A stretch of 64,000 bases of DNA from contig JALDYZ010000002.1 in assembly GCA_030028905.1 (NCBI GenBank), forward strand, positions 434,001-498,000, in the 5' to 3' direction. Under the pieces are notes generated by a model. It worked only from the letters and a program-made list of their open reading frames with translations. It made no database searches and had not been told where the DNA came from. Both the position numbers and the translations under genes were made by a program. Position 1 is the first letter of the stretch. Every line of letters begins with the position of its first letter. Below are positions 18,632 to 27,650 of this stretch, in pieces. The DNA is from Ferirhizobium litorale (GTDB lineage Bacteria; Pseudomonadota; Alphaproteobacteria; Rhizobiales; Rhizobiaceae).

Positions 18632-18709
18632 TCAGAAGTAAAGGTACCAGAGCAACAGCACCACAAGGAACGGCACCCCCAGCAGCCAGAGTATCATTGC
18701 ACGTAGCAT
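18632..18709 (-). CDS. 25-residue membrane microprotein
   Basis: Short reading frame of 25 codons plus stop. The protein is almost wholly hydrophobic: it starts MLRAMILWLLGVP and ends LLLWYLYF, a single membrane helix with an arginine near the N-terminus. The ATG (complement of 18707-18709) is preceded on the coding strand by GGAG eight bases away, an excellent ribosome binding site. That, the lack of polar residues along the whole frame, and a terminator-like hairpin just downstream make it likely to be translated. It would insert in the inner membrane. No function can be assigned. It sits alone between a LysR-type gene and a cyclase gene. Confidence 0.65.
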   Translation of the reverse strand: MLRAMILWLLGVPFLVVLLLWYLYF

Positions 18710-18819
18710 TGGCGTTCTCCTTTCACGTCACATCGCTGTTTCGCAAAACTAACGCCTCTCCGGATGGAAGGTTCCGCGCGGTCGGCGCGGAGCTGAACGA
18801 GGCCACAACTGCATGACAT

Positions 18820-20682
18820 TCAGGTCAGGCCGGCTTTCCGCAGTCCCTCTGCGATGTGCTGGCGGGACTTTTCATCCTTCCACTGCTCGGCGAACGACGC
18901 GATAGTGAAGAACGGCCAACGGCGTTTCACTTCATCTGCGGTACGTTTGGCTTCCTGGTCGCGTCCGAGTTGGGCATAGCTCGCAGCCAGCCCGGCATAG
19001 ACGTTGTATTCCGCTTCGGCGGCCGCGATCGACTGGAACGTGGCCACGGCATCCTCGTATCGATTGGCGAGATAATAGGCGAAGGCCAGAGCGAAGATGA
19101 AATCGCGGTGGAGCGTCGGATCCAGCGCCTTCGCCCGTTCGATGGCGGCAATCGCCTCCTCGGCATCACCGGACCACATCATCGTCGCGCCGAGCGCGGC
19201 ATAGCCGTAGGCATCGCTCGGATTGATCTCGATGGCCCGATTTGTCTCGGTAATCGCACGGTCATATTCGCCTCGTGCCAGATAGATGAAGGCGAGAAGC
19301 TGGCGGGCATCGGTCTGGTCCGGTGAAAGGTCGAGCGCCTTGCGGGCAAGCGCCTCAGCCTGTTTCAGGCTGTCGCCTACGAATTCCGTCCAGCCCATCG
19401 TGGCCTCCAGCTGGTAGGTTTCGCCCAGCGCCGAGATGGCTGCGGCATATCGCGGGTCTAAATCGATCGCACTTTCGAACAGGGCGCGGGCGCGCAGGAC
19501 ATCCGACCGCTCACTGAGCGCCAGATAGGTGCGTCCCTGAAGAAAGAGATCATAGGCTTGGAGGTTGCGCGTCTCCTTGGCGAATGCGCGGTCCTGTTCG
19601 ATGCGGGTAAGCTTGATCGCGAGGGCGCCGGTGATATCGCGGGTGATCTCGGTTTGCACGGTGAAGAGGTCGGTCAGGCTGCGATCGAACTGCCGAGACC
19701 ACAGGTGCCGGTTGGTATCGGTGTCGGTCAGATCAACCGATACCCGGATTCGATCGCCGCTTCGCCGCACGCTGCCTATGACGATATATCGCACGCCGAG
19801 CTGCTGGCGCAATTCGGAAGGATCAGCCGTGCTGTTCTTGAAGCGCGCGGTGGCGCGGTGTGCAAGTACGAAGAGATTCTGGAACCGCCCGAGCGCAGCG
19901 ACAATATCCTCGGTTACACCGTCGCTGAAATAGTCCTGGGCCGAGTCGCCGCTCAGATTGGCGAACGGCAGGACTGCAACGGTGGGCGGGCCGGATACCG
20001 TGACAGCGGGTTGCTCGCCACCTTGCCAACCCGACAGATAAAGCGCGGCAAGGCCGACTATCATCGCCATCGCCACGCCTGCAGCGACGGCCTTTGCCCA
20101 CCACCCTCTGTCGCTCCGGATCCACCTGCCCGTTACCTTGCCTTTCGCGCTTCCGCCCGGCTGGCGGACCAGAAAAACCCTCATCGGCCGGGCGATGTTC
20201 TTGAACTGCATGGTGCCGAGGTCGACGAACTCGGCATCGAACTTGTCCCTGACCTGCTCCTCGATGCTACCGGAGATACAGATCCCGTCGGGCTCGGCAC
20301 TCACCTGCAGCCGCTCGGCGACATTGACGCCATCCCCGAACAGGTCGTGGTCCTCGACGATTACATCGCCGAGATTGATGCCGATGCGGAATGACATGCG
20401 CTCGGCCTCGGGAGCCTCGCGATTGAGCGCGACGATCGCGCTCTGCGCATCGAGCGCCGCGGCCAGCGCATCCACCGCGCTTGCGAACTCCGCCGCGACG
20501 CTATCTCCGGCCTCGCCGAAAACGCGGCCGTGATGGCGGGCAACTACCTCCTCGATCAGGTTGCGGCGAGCAAGAAGAACCCTGAGGGCGCGCTCGTCGT
20601 CCGCACCCATCTGCCGCGAAAAGCCGACAGCATCGGCAATCAGTATTGCGGCGAGTTTTCTTGGCGAACCGTGCTGTTCCAT
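18820..20682 (-). CDS. Class III adenylate cyclase with TolB-like and TPR domains
   Basis: 620 residues from ATG 20682 (MEQHGSPRKLAAILIADAVGFS). Residues 1-175: class III cyclase catalytic domain with the metal Asp in LIADAVGFS (Asp17), a second in FGEAGDSVAAEF, and the Asn/Arg transition-state pair in GDGVNVAERL. About 195-217: one membrane helix. About 228-360: a TolB-amino-like domain (PTVAVLPFANLSGD, SDGVTEDIVAALG). The rest: several tetratricopeptide repeats (for example AEEAIAAIERAKALDP). This architecture is common and expanded in rhizobia. It probably makes cAMP in response to an unknown signal. The frame continues upstream to 20829 but the extra part looks non-coding. Confidence 0.9.
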   Translation of the reverse strand: MEQHGSPRKLAAILIADAVGFSRQMGADDERALRVLLARRNLIEEVVARHHGRVFGEAGDSVAAEFASAVDALAAALDAQSAIVALNREAPEAERMSFRIGINLGDVIVEDHDLFGDGVNVAERLQVSAEPDGICISGSIEEQVRDKFDAEFVDLGTMQFKNIARPMRVFLVRQPGGSAKGKVTGRWIRSDRGWWAKAVAAGVAMAMIVGLAALYLSGWQGGEQPAVTVSGPPTVAVLPFANLSGDSAQDYFSDGVTEDIVAALGRFQNLFVLAHRATARFKNSTADPSELRQQLGVRYIVIGSVRRSGDRIRVSVDLTDTDTNRHLWSRQFDRSLTDLFTVQTEITRDITGALAIKLTRIEQDRAFAKETRNLQAYDLFLQGRTYLALSERSDVLRARALFESAIDLDPRYAAAISALGETYQLEATMGWTEFVGDSLKQAEALARKALDLSPDQTDARQLLAFIYLARGEYDRAITETNRAIEINPSDAYGYAALGATMMWSGDAEEAIAAIERAKALDPTLHRDFIFALAFAYYLANRYEDAVATFQSIAAAEAEYNVYAGLAASYAQLGRDQEAKRTADEVKRRWPFFTIASFAEQWKDEKSRQHIAEGLRKAGLT

Positions 20683-20809
20683 GCCGCAATACCCTGCCAA
20701 GTTCGGTCGGCCCTTGAACGGATCTTGCGGCAAAAGCGATGAATAACATAGCCCCGTATCTGCGATTGGAGTAGAACTATCCATTGCTGCCGATGGACCA
20801 AGTCGGGAG

Positions 20810-21283
20810 GTGGAGAATGTTCGTCTCAAAGCGCATTTTTCTTGTAATGGCAGGCTTCGCAGCGATCAGTTCCTCGAAGGTTTCGAAGCACGTGCCGACA
20901 ACACCGTGCTTCCCGTAAGCGTCGATAGCGAAAAGATCGCAATACAAGGCTACGACACCGTCGCCTATTTCACCGACGGAAAGGCGGTCAAGGGGAGCTC
21001 CGCATTCGAGTCGAAATGGATGGGCTCGCGATGGCAATTCGCAAACGCCGAGCACCGCGACATGTTCACCCAGAATCCGGACGCCTACGCCCCCCGATTT
21101 GGCGGCTACTGTGTCATGGCTATGGTGAACGGAGAAATCTTCAGGGCCAATCCCCTGGCCTGGGTCATCATCGATGGCAAACTCTACCTGAACAGCGCCC
21201 CGGGGGATGCTGTCGCGTTTCAGCGGCGGTCCGCCGAGTACATCCAAAAGGCCGAAGAAACCTGGAAGGCCGTGAACCAATAG
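20810..21283 (+). CDS. YHS domain-containing protein, apparently frameshifted at its N-terminus
   Basis: The main frame (157 codons from a GTG at 20810) holds a YHS-type domain (EKIAIQGYDTVAYFTDGKAV, SKWMGSRWQFANAEHRDMF, YAPRFGGYCVMAM). Relatives are exported. In this frame the N-terminus is not a signal peptide. A second frame begins at ATG 20817, has GGAGG six bases upstream, and reads MFVSKRIFLVMAGFAAISSS, an obvious signal peptide, before hitting a stop. The main frame resumes with FEARADNT, where ARA-D is a good signal peptidase site. So one base seems to have been lost around 20870-20885, or the read is wrong there. Divergent from the cyclase. Likely metal- or heme-related periplasmic role; unproven. 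Confidence 0.7.
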   Translation: MENVRLKAHFSCNGRLRSDQFLEGFEARADNTVLPVSVDSEKIAIQGYDTVAYFTDGKAVKGSSAFESKWMGSRWQFANAEHRDMFTQNPDAYAPRFGGYCVMAMVNGEIFRANPLAWVIIDGKLYLNSAPGDAVAFQRRSAEYIQKAEETWKAVNQ

Positions 21284-21348
21284 CCGCGTGCTCTCCGGTA
21301 TAGCGATCGCAGTCTCGGAGGGGTGTCCGCAGAGAGACACCACGGTTC

Positions 21349-21756
21349 CTAAAGATGACGCACTTCGGACGGGCGAGCACCCCAGTCGTCGTGGAGGCCG
21401 TCATAACAGGTGACGGGCGCCGCCATCAATTCGTCGATGTCGAGGTTGTCGAGGCAGGCAACATTGATGTTGAGATAGGGGCCGCCGGTCATGTTCGGCG
21501 TGTCGACGCGCTCGAACGGGTGCATGCCGCAATGGCGGCAGAACAGGTGGTGCGCCACCGTGTTGCTGCCCTGATAGTCGGTCAGATCGCGTACCCCGGA
21601 AACCAGGCGAAAAGCTTCGGGCCTCACCCTCGCGGTCCACAGGCGCATCTTCCAGCAGATCGTGCAGTTGCACTTGCCGGTGCCCGCGCCGATGTCCAGA
21701 TCGGCTTCGAAGCGCACCGCGCCGCACTGGCAGCCTCCCGTGTAAGTCCTCAGCAT
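21349..21756 (-). CDS. GFA family protein (glutathione-dependent formaldehyde-activating enzyme fold)
   Basis: 135 residues. The zinc-binding cysteines of the GFA fold are all present: GGCQCGAVRFEA near the N-terminus, KCNCTICWK in the middle and FCRHCGMHPF later. Members of the fold are small soluble zinc proteins; only a few catalyse formation of S-hydroxymethylglutathione, so the name gives the fold rather than a proven reaction. No formaldehyde dehydrogenase gene is adjacent. It is upstream of, and on the same strand as, no obvious partner; the next minus-strand gene ahead of it encodes a membrane protein 35 bp away, so co-transcription is possible. Confidence 0.85.
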   Translation of the reverse strand: MLRTYTGGCQCGAVRFEADLDIGAGTGKCNCTICWKMRLWTARVRPEAFRLVSGVRDLTDYQGSNTVAHHLFCRHCGMHPFERVDTPNMTGGPYLNINVACLDNLDIDELMAAPVTCYDGLHDDWGARPSEVRHL

Positions 21757-21791
21757 CGCTATTCGGAGCCCCTATCCCTCGACCGCTTCCG

Positions 21792-22313
21792 TCACCGCGA
21801 CAGGCTCCGCGCCGGAACCAGCTCGTCCTCCTCCTGCCACGCCTTCCACAGCAGGAAGGACAACAGCCCCACCTTGAGGACCGTCATCAGCAGCAGGGGC
21901 CCGAAATTATCGGGAGCGAAGTCGCCCGCAGTGACGGCTTCGCGGACATGGCCGATCGCCACCCCGATGTAGAACAGCACCACATAGCACACGATGGCGC
22001 TCTTGAACGCCAGGCTGCGCCAGAAGGCAATCACCGCGACGATGCCCGCCGAAAGGTCGGCGACGCCGATCTCGAACTGGAACGGGCTCACCTGCCAGCC
22101 GATCTGGGCGGCCGCGATCGCGGGAAAAAAGACATGGAAGAAGCCCGCCCAGATCATCTCCACACCGACGGAGAGCAGCAGGATCCAGGACAGGTAACGA
22201 TGCCCGAACGGTTCTATTCTCCAGATCGTCGGGATAGCGAGAGCCAGGATGAAAAGTATTGATGGAATATTGGTCAGAACAAAACGAATAGCGTCCGCCA
22301 CCTTATTCTCCAT
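21792..22313 (-). CDS. Integral membrane protein (DUF6790-like)
   Basis: 173 residues with four hydrophobic segments (about 12-30, 42-66, 80-102 and 105-122, plus a final one near 140-158). Conserved-looking polar residues lie in the membrane region: EMIWAGFFHVFFP, FEIGVADLS, GVAIGHVREA. Similar proteins are called DUF6790. Function unknown. Lies downstream of a cyclase gene and upstream of a GFA gene on the same strand, with 77 bp to the cyclase on one side. Confidence 0.72.
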   Translation of the reverse strand: MENKVADAIRFVLTNIPSILFILALAIPTIWRIEPFGHRYLSWILLLSVGVEMIWAGFFHVFFPAIAAAQIGWQVSPFQFEIGVADLSAGIVAVIAFWRSLAFKSAIVCYVVLFYIGVAIGHVREAVTAGDFAPDNFGPLLLMTVLKVGLLSFLLWKAWQEEDELVPARSLSR

Positions 22314-22390
22314 TTGTTGCTGCCGTCACTCTCGTCTATCACCTTCCGTGAAGAGTTACACTACCCCCAGCACGCCGGCAGATGGCCGCA

Positions 22391-24427
22391 TCACGAACCC
22401 AGCCGGTTCAGTTGCTTGGTGGGTGCAGCGGCGGATGCCGGCCCGGTGCCGACTTGCGCATTTTCCGCAAGCAGTTCGAAGACCTCGATCTGTTCCTGCC
22501 GACCCTTGGCCTGCGCGAGCCCGAGATCGCGGAAAAGGAATGCCTCGCCGGCAAGTTCGCGAACCGCGCCGCTTGCGAGGATCGTCGTTCCGAACTGCTT
22601 GTTCATGCCCTCGAGACGTGACGCGACGTTGACGGTATCGCCCATCGCCGTGTACTGGCGGCGGCTATGGGCTCCGACGCTGCCGACCACGGCGGGACCC
22701 GTGTGCAGCCCGTAGCGCGTGATGAACTCCGGACGCCCGGCGGTGCGGTTGGCGCTGTTCAGCTCGTCGATTGCGACCTTCAGGGCCAGGGCGCAGGCGC
22801 AGCCCTTCTCTACATGCTGCGGATCGGCGACCGGCGCGTTCCACATCGCGAAGATCGAGTCACCGATATATTGCACGATGGTGCCGTCGTGGCGTTCCAC
22901 AACCTCGTTCATCAGCTCGAAATAGGTGGACAGCAGCGCCACCACGCCTTCCGGCGAATGCTGTTCGGAGATCGTCGTGAAATCCTGGATATCGGTGAAG
23001 ACGATCGTCACGTCCTGACGCAACGCCATGCCCGCGGTCGCCTGACCGGACCCGACGATCTTGCGGACGAGTTCGCGCGGCACATACAGCGAGAAGGTAT
23101 GGATGGCATCGCGCGCCGCTGCCAGCGCGTTCGAAAGCACGTTGATCTCGCTGATCCTGGAGTAGGTGTCGGCCTGGCCTTCGAACTCCAGATTGCCGAT
23201 CTGCTTGGCTTCGCCGGCGAGCGCGTACAATGCCTTGCTGACCAGCCGTGACAGCAGGATGGCGGCCACTATCCCGGCAAGCACGAGACCGCCGGCGATC
23301 AACAGGTTCTTCGCCAAAAGGCGATTGCTCTCGCCGACAAAGTCATCAAGCGGCGCGGCAAGCACCACCGTGTTGCCCCTCAGCACCCCCGAAAACGCGA
23401 CAGGCGAAATCTGGGCGATGTAAGGTTCGTTGCCAACCATGAAGCGGATCGGACCACCGTTCCCTCCTTTTTCTCGCAGGGCGGCGCTGACCGGCAGCAG
23501 GACCGGGTCACTCTCGAAGATGGACGGATCGTCGGCAACCGGCGTGCTGGACAACCTATCGATGATCCTGGCCATGATGCCCGGATCGGAATGCACGAAG
23601 AGACGATCCTGACTATCGAAGACATAGCCACGCGCGCGCTTCGATACGGCATCCTGGTTCAGGAGCTGGCTGAGGGTTTCGAGCAGCACATCGGCGCCGA
23701 CGACGATGTCCTTGTTCTTCGCCATCGGCATGGCGAGCGTCAGGCTCAGCGAGCGGGTGGTCGCGGAGACGTAAGGCCCGACCGATACCTGGCCGCCGGC
23801 CCTGACGGCGGCACGGTACCAGGGCCGGCGCTGCGGATCATAGGCCACGTTTTCGCCCGTCCGCTCGCCGACCGGCATATTGTCGGCATCCAGAAAGCGC
23901 CACTTCGACACGGTGCCCGTGGCGCTCTTTTCGATCGTTCTGAGGGCGTATGCCGTTCCCGGCGGCGCCTGCAGCGCGCCTACCCATCGCGGGTTTCGCG
24001 CCACGCTGACCGCATGAACGAAGCTCCCGCCGGGATAGCCGACATAGATCCCGTCCACATAGGACGAACTCTGGAGAACCTTGAGCAGATAATCCGTCTT
24101 CGCCGTCATTTCCATCGGCGGCGGAGACAGCAATGGGGTCAGCACCGACGCCGTCGAAACGGCGGAATAGCCTTCATTGTAGACCTTCTGGTAGCTATCC
24201 AGGACACGAAGGCCGAACTGGCGCATCTGCGCCTCGCCGGCGGCGATCCCGGCGGCATGTCCCTGCAGGTATGTCAGCCACATGAGCGGAACGGAGATGC
24301 AGACGAGCAGCGCCACGATGGTAAAGCTCAGATGCACCCTGAGCGGTTTCGACCAGCGCTTCGCCATGTCGAGGCCGGGCGAAGCGCTGTCGGCAGCTTT
24401 TCCGCCTTCGGCTTCCTGTTTCGTCAT
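22391..24427 (-). CDS. Membrane adenylate/guanylate cyclase with extracellular Cache domain
   Basis: 678 residues. Membrane helix at about 33-55, a large periplasmic region (about 60-370) with a Cache-type sensor sequence (VAYDPQRRPWYRAAVRAGGQVSVGPYVSATT), a second helix (about 372-394), a short HAMP-like linker, and a C-terminal class III cyclase domain with the metal aspartates in VTIVFTDIQDFTT and QYIGDSIFAMW and the Asn/Arg pair in MGDTVNVASRL. It should convert an external small-molecule signal into cyclic nucleotide inside the cell. cAMP is the usual product. It is the second class III cyclase within 6 kb, different in architecture from the first. Confidence 0.92.
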   Translation of the reverse strand: MTKQEAEGGKAADSASPGLDMAKRWSKPLRVHLSFTIVALLVCISVPLMWLTYLQGHAAGIAAGEAQMRQFGLRVLDSYQKVYNEGYSAVSTASVLTPLLSPPPMEMTAKTDYLLKVLQSSSYVDGIYVGYPGGSFVHAVSVARNPRWVGALQAPPGTAYALRTIEKSATGTVSKWRFLDADNMPVGERTGENVAYDPQRRPWYRAAVRAGGQVSVGPYVSATTRSLSLTLAMPMAKNKDIVVGADVLLETLSQLLNQDAVSKRARGYVFDSQDRLFVHSDPGIMARIIDRLSSTPVADDPSIFESDPVLLPVSAALREKGGNGGPIRFMVGNEPYIAQISPVAFSGVLRGNTVVLAAPLDDFVGESNRLLAKNLLIAGGLVLAGIVAAILLSRLVSKALYALAGEAKQIGNLEFEGQADTYSRISEINVLSNALAAARDAIHTFSLYVPRELVRKIVGSGQATAGMALRQDVTIVFTDIQDFTTISEQHSPEGVVALLSTYFELMNEVVERHDGTIVQYIGDSIFAMWNAPVADPQHVEKGCACALALKVAIDELNSANRTAGRPEFITRYGLHTGPAVVGSVGAHSRRQYTAMGDTVNVASRLEGMNKQFGTTILASGAVRELAGEAFLFRDLGLAQAKGRQEQIEVFELLAENAQVGTGPASAAAPTKQLNRLGS

Positions 24428-24597
24428 GCACGACTATCGGCGAGAAGCCTGATCCCCCAAAATATGGCCCGATCAGAATACCTTACCTTGAAACTGGAGA
24501 TCCGCAATGCGGCAGTTACCGAGGGCGCGACGCGCGCGCCGGCCCGTGTAGATGCGAGAGCTGCCGGTCGGACAGCTCCCGCGATGGCGCGGCAAGA

Positions 24598-25893
24598 CTA
24601 CCGTTCGCGGAACGCCTTGACGAAGTAGTCGGAGAGCGGCTTGATCAGGTACTCGAGCGGCGAACGCTCGTAGGTCTGGATGAAGGCCTCGACCGGCATG
24701 CCCGGCAGCACCTGCCGCTGGCCGAGCTTTGTCGTCTCACCCGGCATCGGCTCGACCTGCGCCTTGTAGTAGCTGGCGCCGGTCTTCTCGTCGGTGAAGA
24801 CGTCGGCGGAAACCTCGATAACATGGCCGTTGAGATCGGGCGTCGTGCGGTGGTCGAAGGCGGCGAAGCGCAGGATCGCGTCCTGGCCGACATGGACCTG
24901 GTCGATCTGGGCCGGAGAGATCTGGGTGGTGATGACGAGGCCGACGTCCTGCGGGATGATGTAGAGCATCGGTTCGGCGGCGCGCACCACCGAGCGACGG
25001 GCATGCACCTGCAAGCCGAAGACCGCGCCGCCGACCGGCGCGCGCACTTCCATGCGGCTCAGCGTTTCGAGCGCGGTTGCCCGCTTCTGGCGCAGTTCGG
25101 CAATCTTGCCCTCGATATCGCGCAGCGTCGTGATCGACTCTTCGCGCATCTCCACGCGAATGTTGAGGATGGCGATCTCGATTTCGGCAATCTTGCCGCG
25201 GTTTTCCGCGACATTTGCCTTGGCTCCGCTGATGTCACCGCGGATCTCGGCGGCATCGCGCTCTAGCGCCATCACCCGGCTTGCCTGGGTAAGCTTGTCC
25301 TTCAAAAGCTTGTTCTGGCCAAGCAATTCCTTCTCGACGATGGCAAGCTGATCGCCGAGCGCTTCTGTACGCTGCTCCAGACCGGTGATCTGCTCCAGTA
25401 CCTGCTGCTTGCGCTCCTGCAACTGGCTGACCTGCTTGTCGGCAGTCTCGCGGCGCGCCCTGAACAGCCGTTCCTGGCCGTCGACAATCGCCTTGATCTC
25501 CGGATCCTTGGCTGCGCGCTCCAGAAGTTCCGGATCGAAGGTCAGGCTTTCGGAATCATCCTGCTCGGCCGTCAGCCGTGCGGTCGTGCCGAGCAGCGTG
25601 TACAGCTGGCTTTCGACGATCGCAAGCTCGGCACGGTCGAACGTATCATCGAGCCGCAGCAGCAACTGTCCGGCCTTGACGACTTCGCCGTCCTTGACGA
25701 ACACCTCACCGACCACCCCGCCGATCTGGTGCTGCACGACCTGCCGGTTGGTCTCGACCTCGACGATGCCGCCGGCGATGATGGCACCATTGATACGGGT
25801 AAAAAAGGCCCACGCCCCGATGCCGAGCACCAGGAAAGCGAGCGTAAGATAGCCGATCCAATTATGGCGGCTCGAATTCCACTGCGAAGACAT
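24598..25893 (-). CDS. HlyD-family periplasmic adaptor of a type I secretion system
   Basis: 431 residues from ATG 25893 (MSSQWNSSRHNWIGY). One N-terminal membrane helix (about 11-31), then the lipoyl/barrel-sandwich halves (GGIVEVETNRQVVQHQIGGVV and VRAPVGGAVFGLQVH) separated by long coiled coils (about 85-270, rich in Glu/Gln/Arg), and the C-terminal beta barrel (MPVEAFIQTYERSPLEYLIKPLSDY, the usual ending of PrtE/PrsE-type proteins). It bridges the ABC transporter to an outer-membrane TolC protein encoded elsewhere. It starts 8 bp after the ABC transporter stop; the two form an operon. No secreted substrate gene is seen beside it. Confidence 0.92.
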   Translation of the reverse strand: MSSQWNSSRHNWIGYLTLAFLVLGIGAWAFFTRINGAIIAGGIVEVETNRQVVQHQIGGVVGEVFVKDGEVVKAGQLLLRLDDTFDRAELAIVESQLYTLLGTTARLTAEQDDSESLTFDPELLERAAKDPEIKAIVDGQERLFRARRETADKQVSQLQERKQQVLEQITGLEQRTEALGDQLAIVEKELLGQNKLLKDKLTQASRVMALERDAAEIRGDISGAKANVAENRGKIAEIEIAILNIRVEMREESITTLRDIEGKIAELRQKRATALETLSRMEVRAPVGGAVFGLQVHARRSVVRAAEPMLYIIPQDVGLVITTQISPAQIDQVHVGQDAILRFAAFDHRTTPDLNGHVIEVSADVFTDEKTGASYYKAQVEPMPGETTKLGQRQVLPGMPVEAFIQTYERSPLEYLIKPLSDYFVKAFRER

Positions 25894-25901
25894 GTTACCT
25901 C

Positions 25902-27650
25902 TTACCCTGCATTCCCTGCATTCGACCCGCCTGCGTTCGCCGGCACCAGTTGGGCGGCATTGCGCAGATGGGCGCGCAGAACTTCGTCGCGTGGTCCGAA
26001 GGCGACCCGCGATCCATTGTCGAGGATGAGGATCACGTCGCACTCCTCGATGGCCGCCGGCCGATGGGCCATGATGACCACCGAACGGCCCGCCGCCTTC
26101 ATGTTGCGGATGGCGAGGTTGAGCGCCATCGATCCTTCCGCATCGAGATTGGAGTTCGGCTCGTCCAGCACCAGCACGGCCGGGTCGCCGAACAACGCGC
26201 GTGCGAGGCCGATCCGCTGCTTCTGGCCGCCGGAAAGGCGTCCTCCGGAGGCCGGAAGCACTGTATCATAGCCGTTCGGCAGACGCAGGATCATATCATG
26301 GGCAGCCGCCTTCTTGGCGGCTTCGACGACGAGCTTGGGATCCGGGTCCGTCTGCAGGCGTGCGATGTTTTCCGCGACCGTGCCTTCGAACAGGATGACG
26401 TCCTGTGGAAGGTAGCCGACGTGGTCGGCAAGGTGATCCGGCCCGTACTGGTCAAGTGCTGCGCCATCGAGGCGGACCTTGCCGGCGGCCGGCGGCCATA
26501 CACCCGTCAACAGGCGCGCCAGGGTCGACTTGCCCGATCCGCTGGCGCCGATGACGCCGAGAGCCTGTCCCGGCTGGAGATCGAAGCTCAGCATGCGCAG
26601 CGTCGCCACCTTCTCGCCCGGCGGTACGGCGGTCACCTGTTCCACGTGCAGGAGCGCACGCGGCTTCGGCAGAAGCGTCCGGTTTTCATCGGCCGGCACG
26701 TTGCTCAGCAGTTCGGTAAGACCCTTCCAGCCCTGGATAGCGCGCTGCACCAGCGACCACTGGCCAATGGCGCCTTCGATCGGTGCAAGGCCGCGACCGA
26801 TGAGGATCGAGGCGGCAATCATGGCGCCGGCGTTGATCTCGCCCTTCAGCACCAGCCAGGCGCCGAGCGCAAGAATGGCCGACTGGAGGAACACGCGGAA
26901 CGTCTTCGATGTTATCGCATAGAAGCCGTTGGCATCGCTGTAGCGCATGTTGGCGCCCAGCGCGGCATCGCGCAGCTGCTGCCAGCGCACCGACGCGGTG
27001 TTGCGCATGCCGAGGGCGCGCACCGTGTCGCTTTCGCGCTGCAGCGTCGCGGTCATTTCCTCGCTCTGGCGGCTGGCGGCCATCGCCTGTTCCTGATGCC
27101 GCTTCGTGCCGTTCTGGTTGAGCCAGGTGAGCGTGATGAGGATGACGCCGCCAGCAACGCCGAGCCATCCCAGCCAGGGATCGAAGGCGAAGATGACGAA
27201 CATGAAGACCGGCGTCCACGGGATGTCGAAGACAGCGAAGACTGCCGGCGACGACAGCACGCGCTGGATCGAATCCAGATCGCGCATGCCGGAGGCGGTC
27301 GACACGCCATGCTGGGCGAGCGTGGTGCGGTCCAGCACGGCGCGGAAGACGCGCATGTCGAAATCCGACTGGAAGCGCGCGCCGATGCGGGCGGCAATGC
27401 GTGAGCGCATGTGGTCGAGGATGCCCATGACCGCGAACAGAAGCACGATCAGCACGAACAGCACCATCAGCGTCGGTTCCGACCGCGACGACAGCACGCG
27501 ATCATACACCTGCAGCATGAACAATGGCCCGGTGAGGACCAGCAGGTTCACGAAAAAGCTGAAAATGCCGATGGCGATAAAGCCTTCACGCCCCTTGGCA
27601 AGCGCCCGGCGAAGCTCGATCGCGCCGCTCTTTCCCATTCCGTTACTCAA
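25902..27650 (-). CDS. Type I secretion system permease/ATPase (PrtD/PrsD-type)
   Basis: 582 residues. Membrane domain (about 1-310) with six helices and no C39 peptidase domain, then the ATPase: Walker A GASGSGKS at about 365, signature RLSGGQKQRIGLARALF, Walker B VLVLDEPNSNLD. This is the PrtD/HasD branch that exports repeat-containing toxins, proteases, lipases or, in rhizobia, exopolysaccharide glycanases through PrsD-PrsE. The start is a TTG at 27650 with AGGA five bases ahead; ATG 27638 (MGKSGAIEL) is the alternative. Its stop is followed after 8 bp by the HlyD-type gene. A 400-bp AT-rich non-coding stretch lies upstream and likely holds its promoter. Confidence 0.93.
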   Translation of the reverse strand: MSNGMGKSGAIELRRALAKGREGFIAIGIFSFFVNLLVLTGPLFMLQVYDRVLSSRSEPTLMVLFVLIVLLFAVMGILDHMRSRIAARIGARFQSDFDMRVFRAVLDRTTLAQHGVSTASGMRDLDSIQRVLSSPAVFAVFDIPWTPVFMFVIFAFDPWLGWLGVAGGVILITLTWLNQNGTKRHQEQAMAASRQSEEMTATLQRESDTVRALGMRNTASVRWQQLRDAALGANMRYSDANGFYAITSKTFRVFLQSAILALGAWLVLKGEINAGAMIAASILIGRGLAPIEGAIGQWSLVQRAIQGWKGLTELLSNVPADENRTLLPKPRALLHVEQVTAVPPGEKVATLRMLSFDLQPGQALGVIGASGSGKSTLARLLTGVWPPAAGKVRLDGAALDQYGPDHLADHVGYLPQDVILFEGTVAENIARLQTDPDPKLVVEAAKKAAAHDMILRLPNGYDTVLPASGGRLSGGQKQRIGLARALFGDPAVLVLDEPNSNLDAEGSMALNLAIRNMKAAGRSVVIMAHRPAAIEECDVILILDNGSRVAFGPRDEVLRAHLRNAAQLVPANAGGSNAGNAG

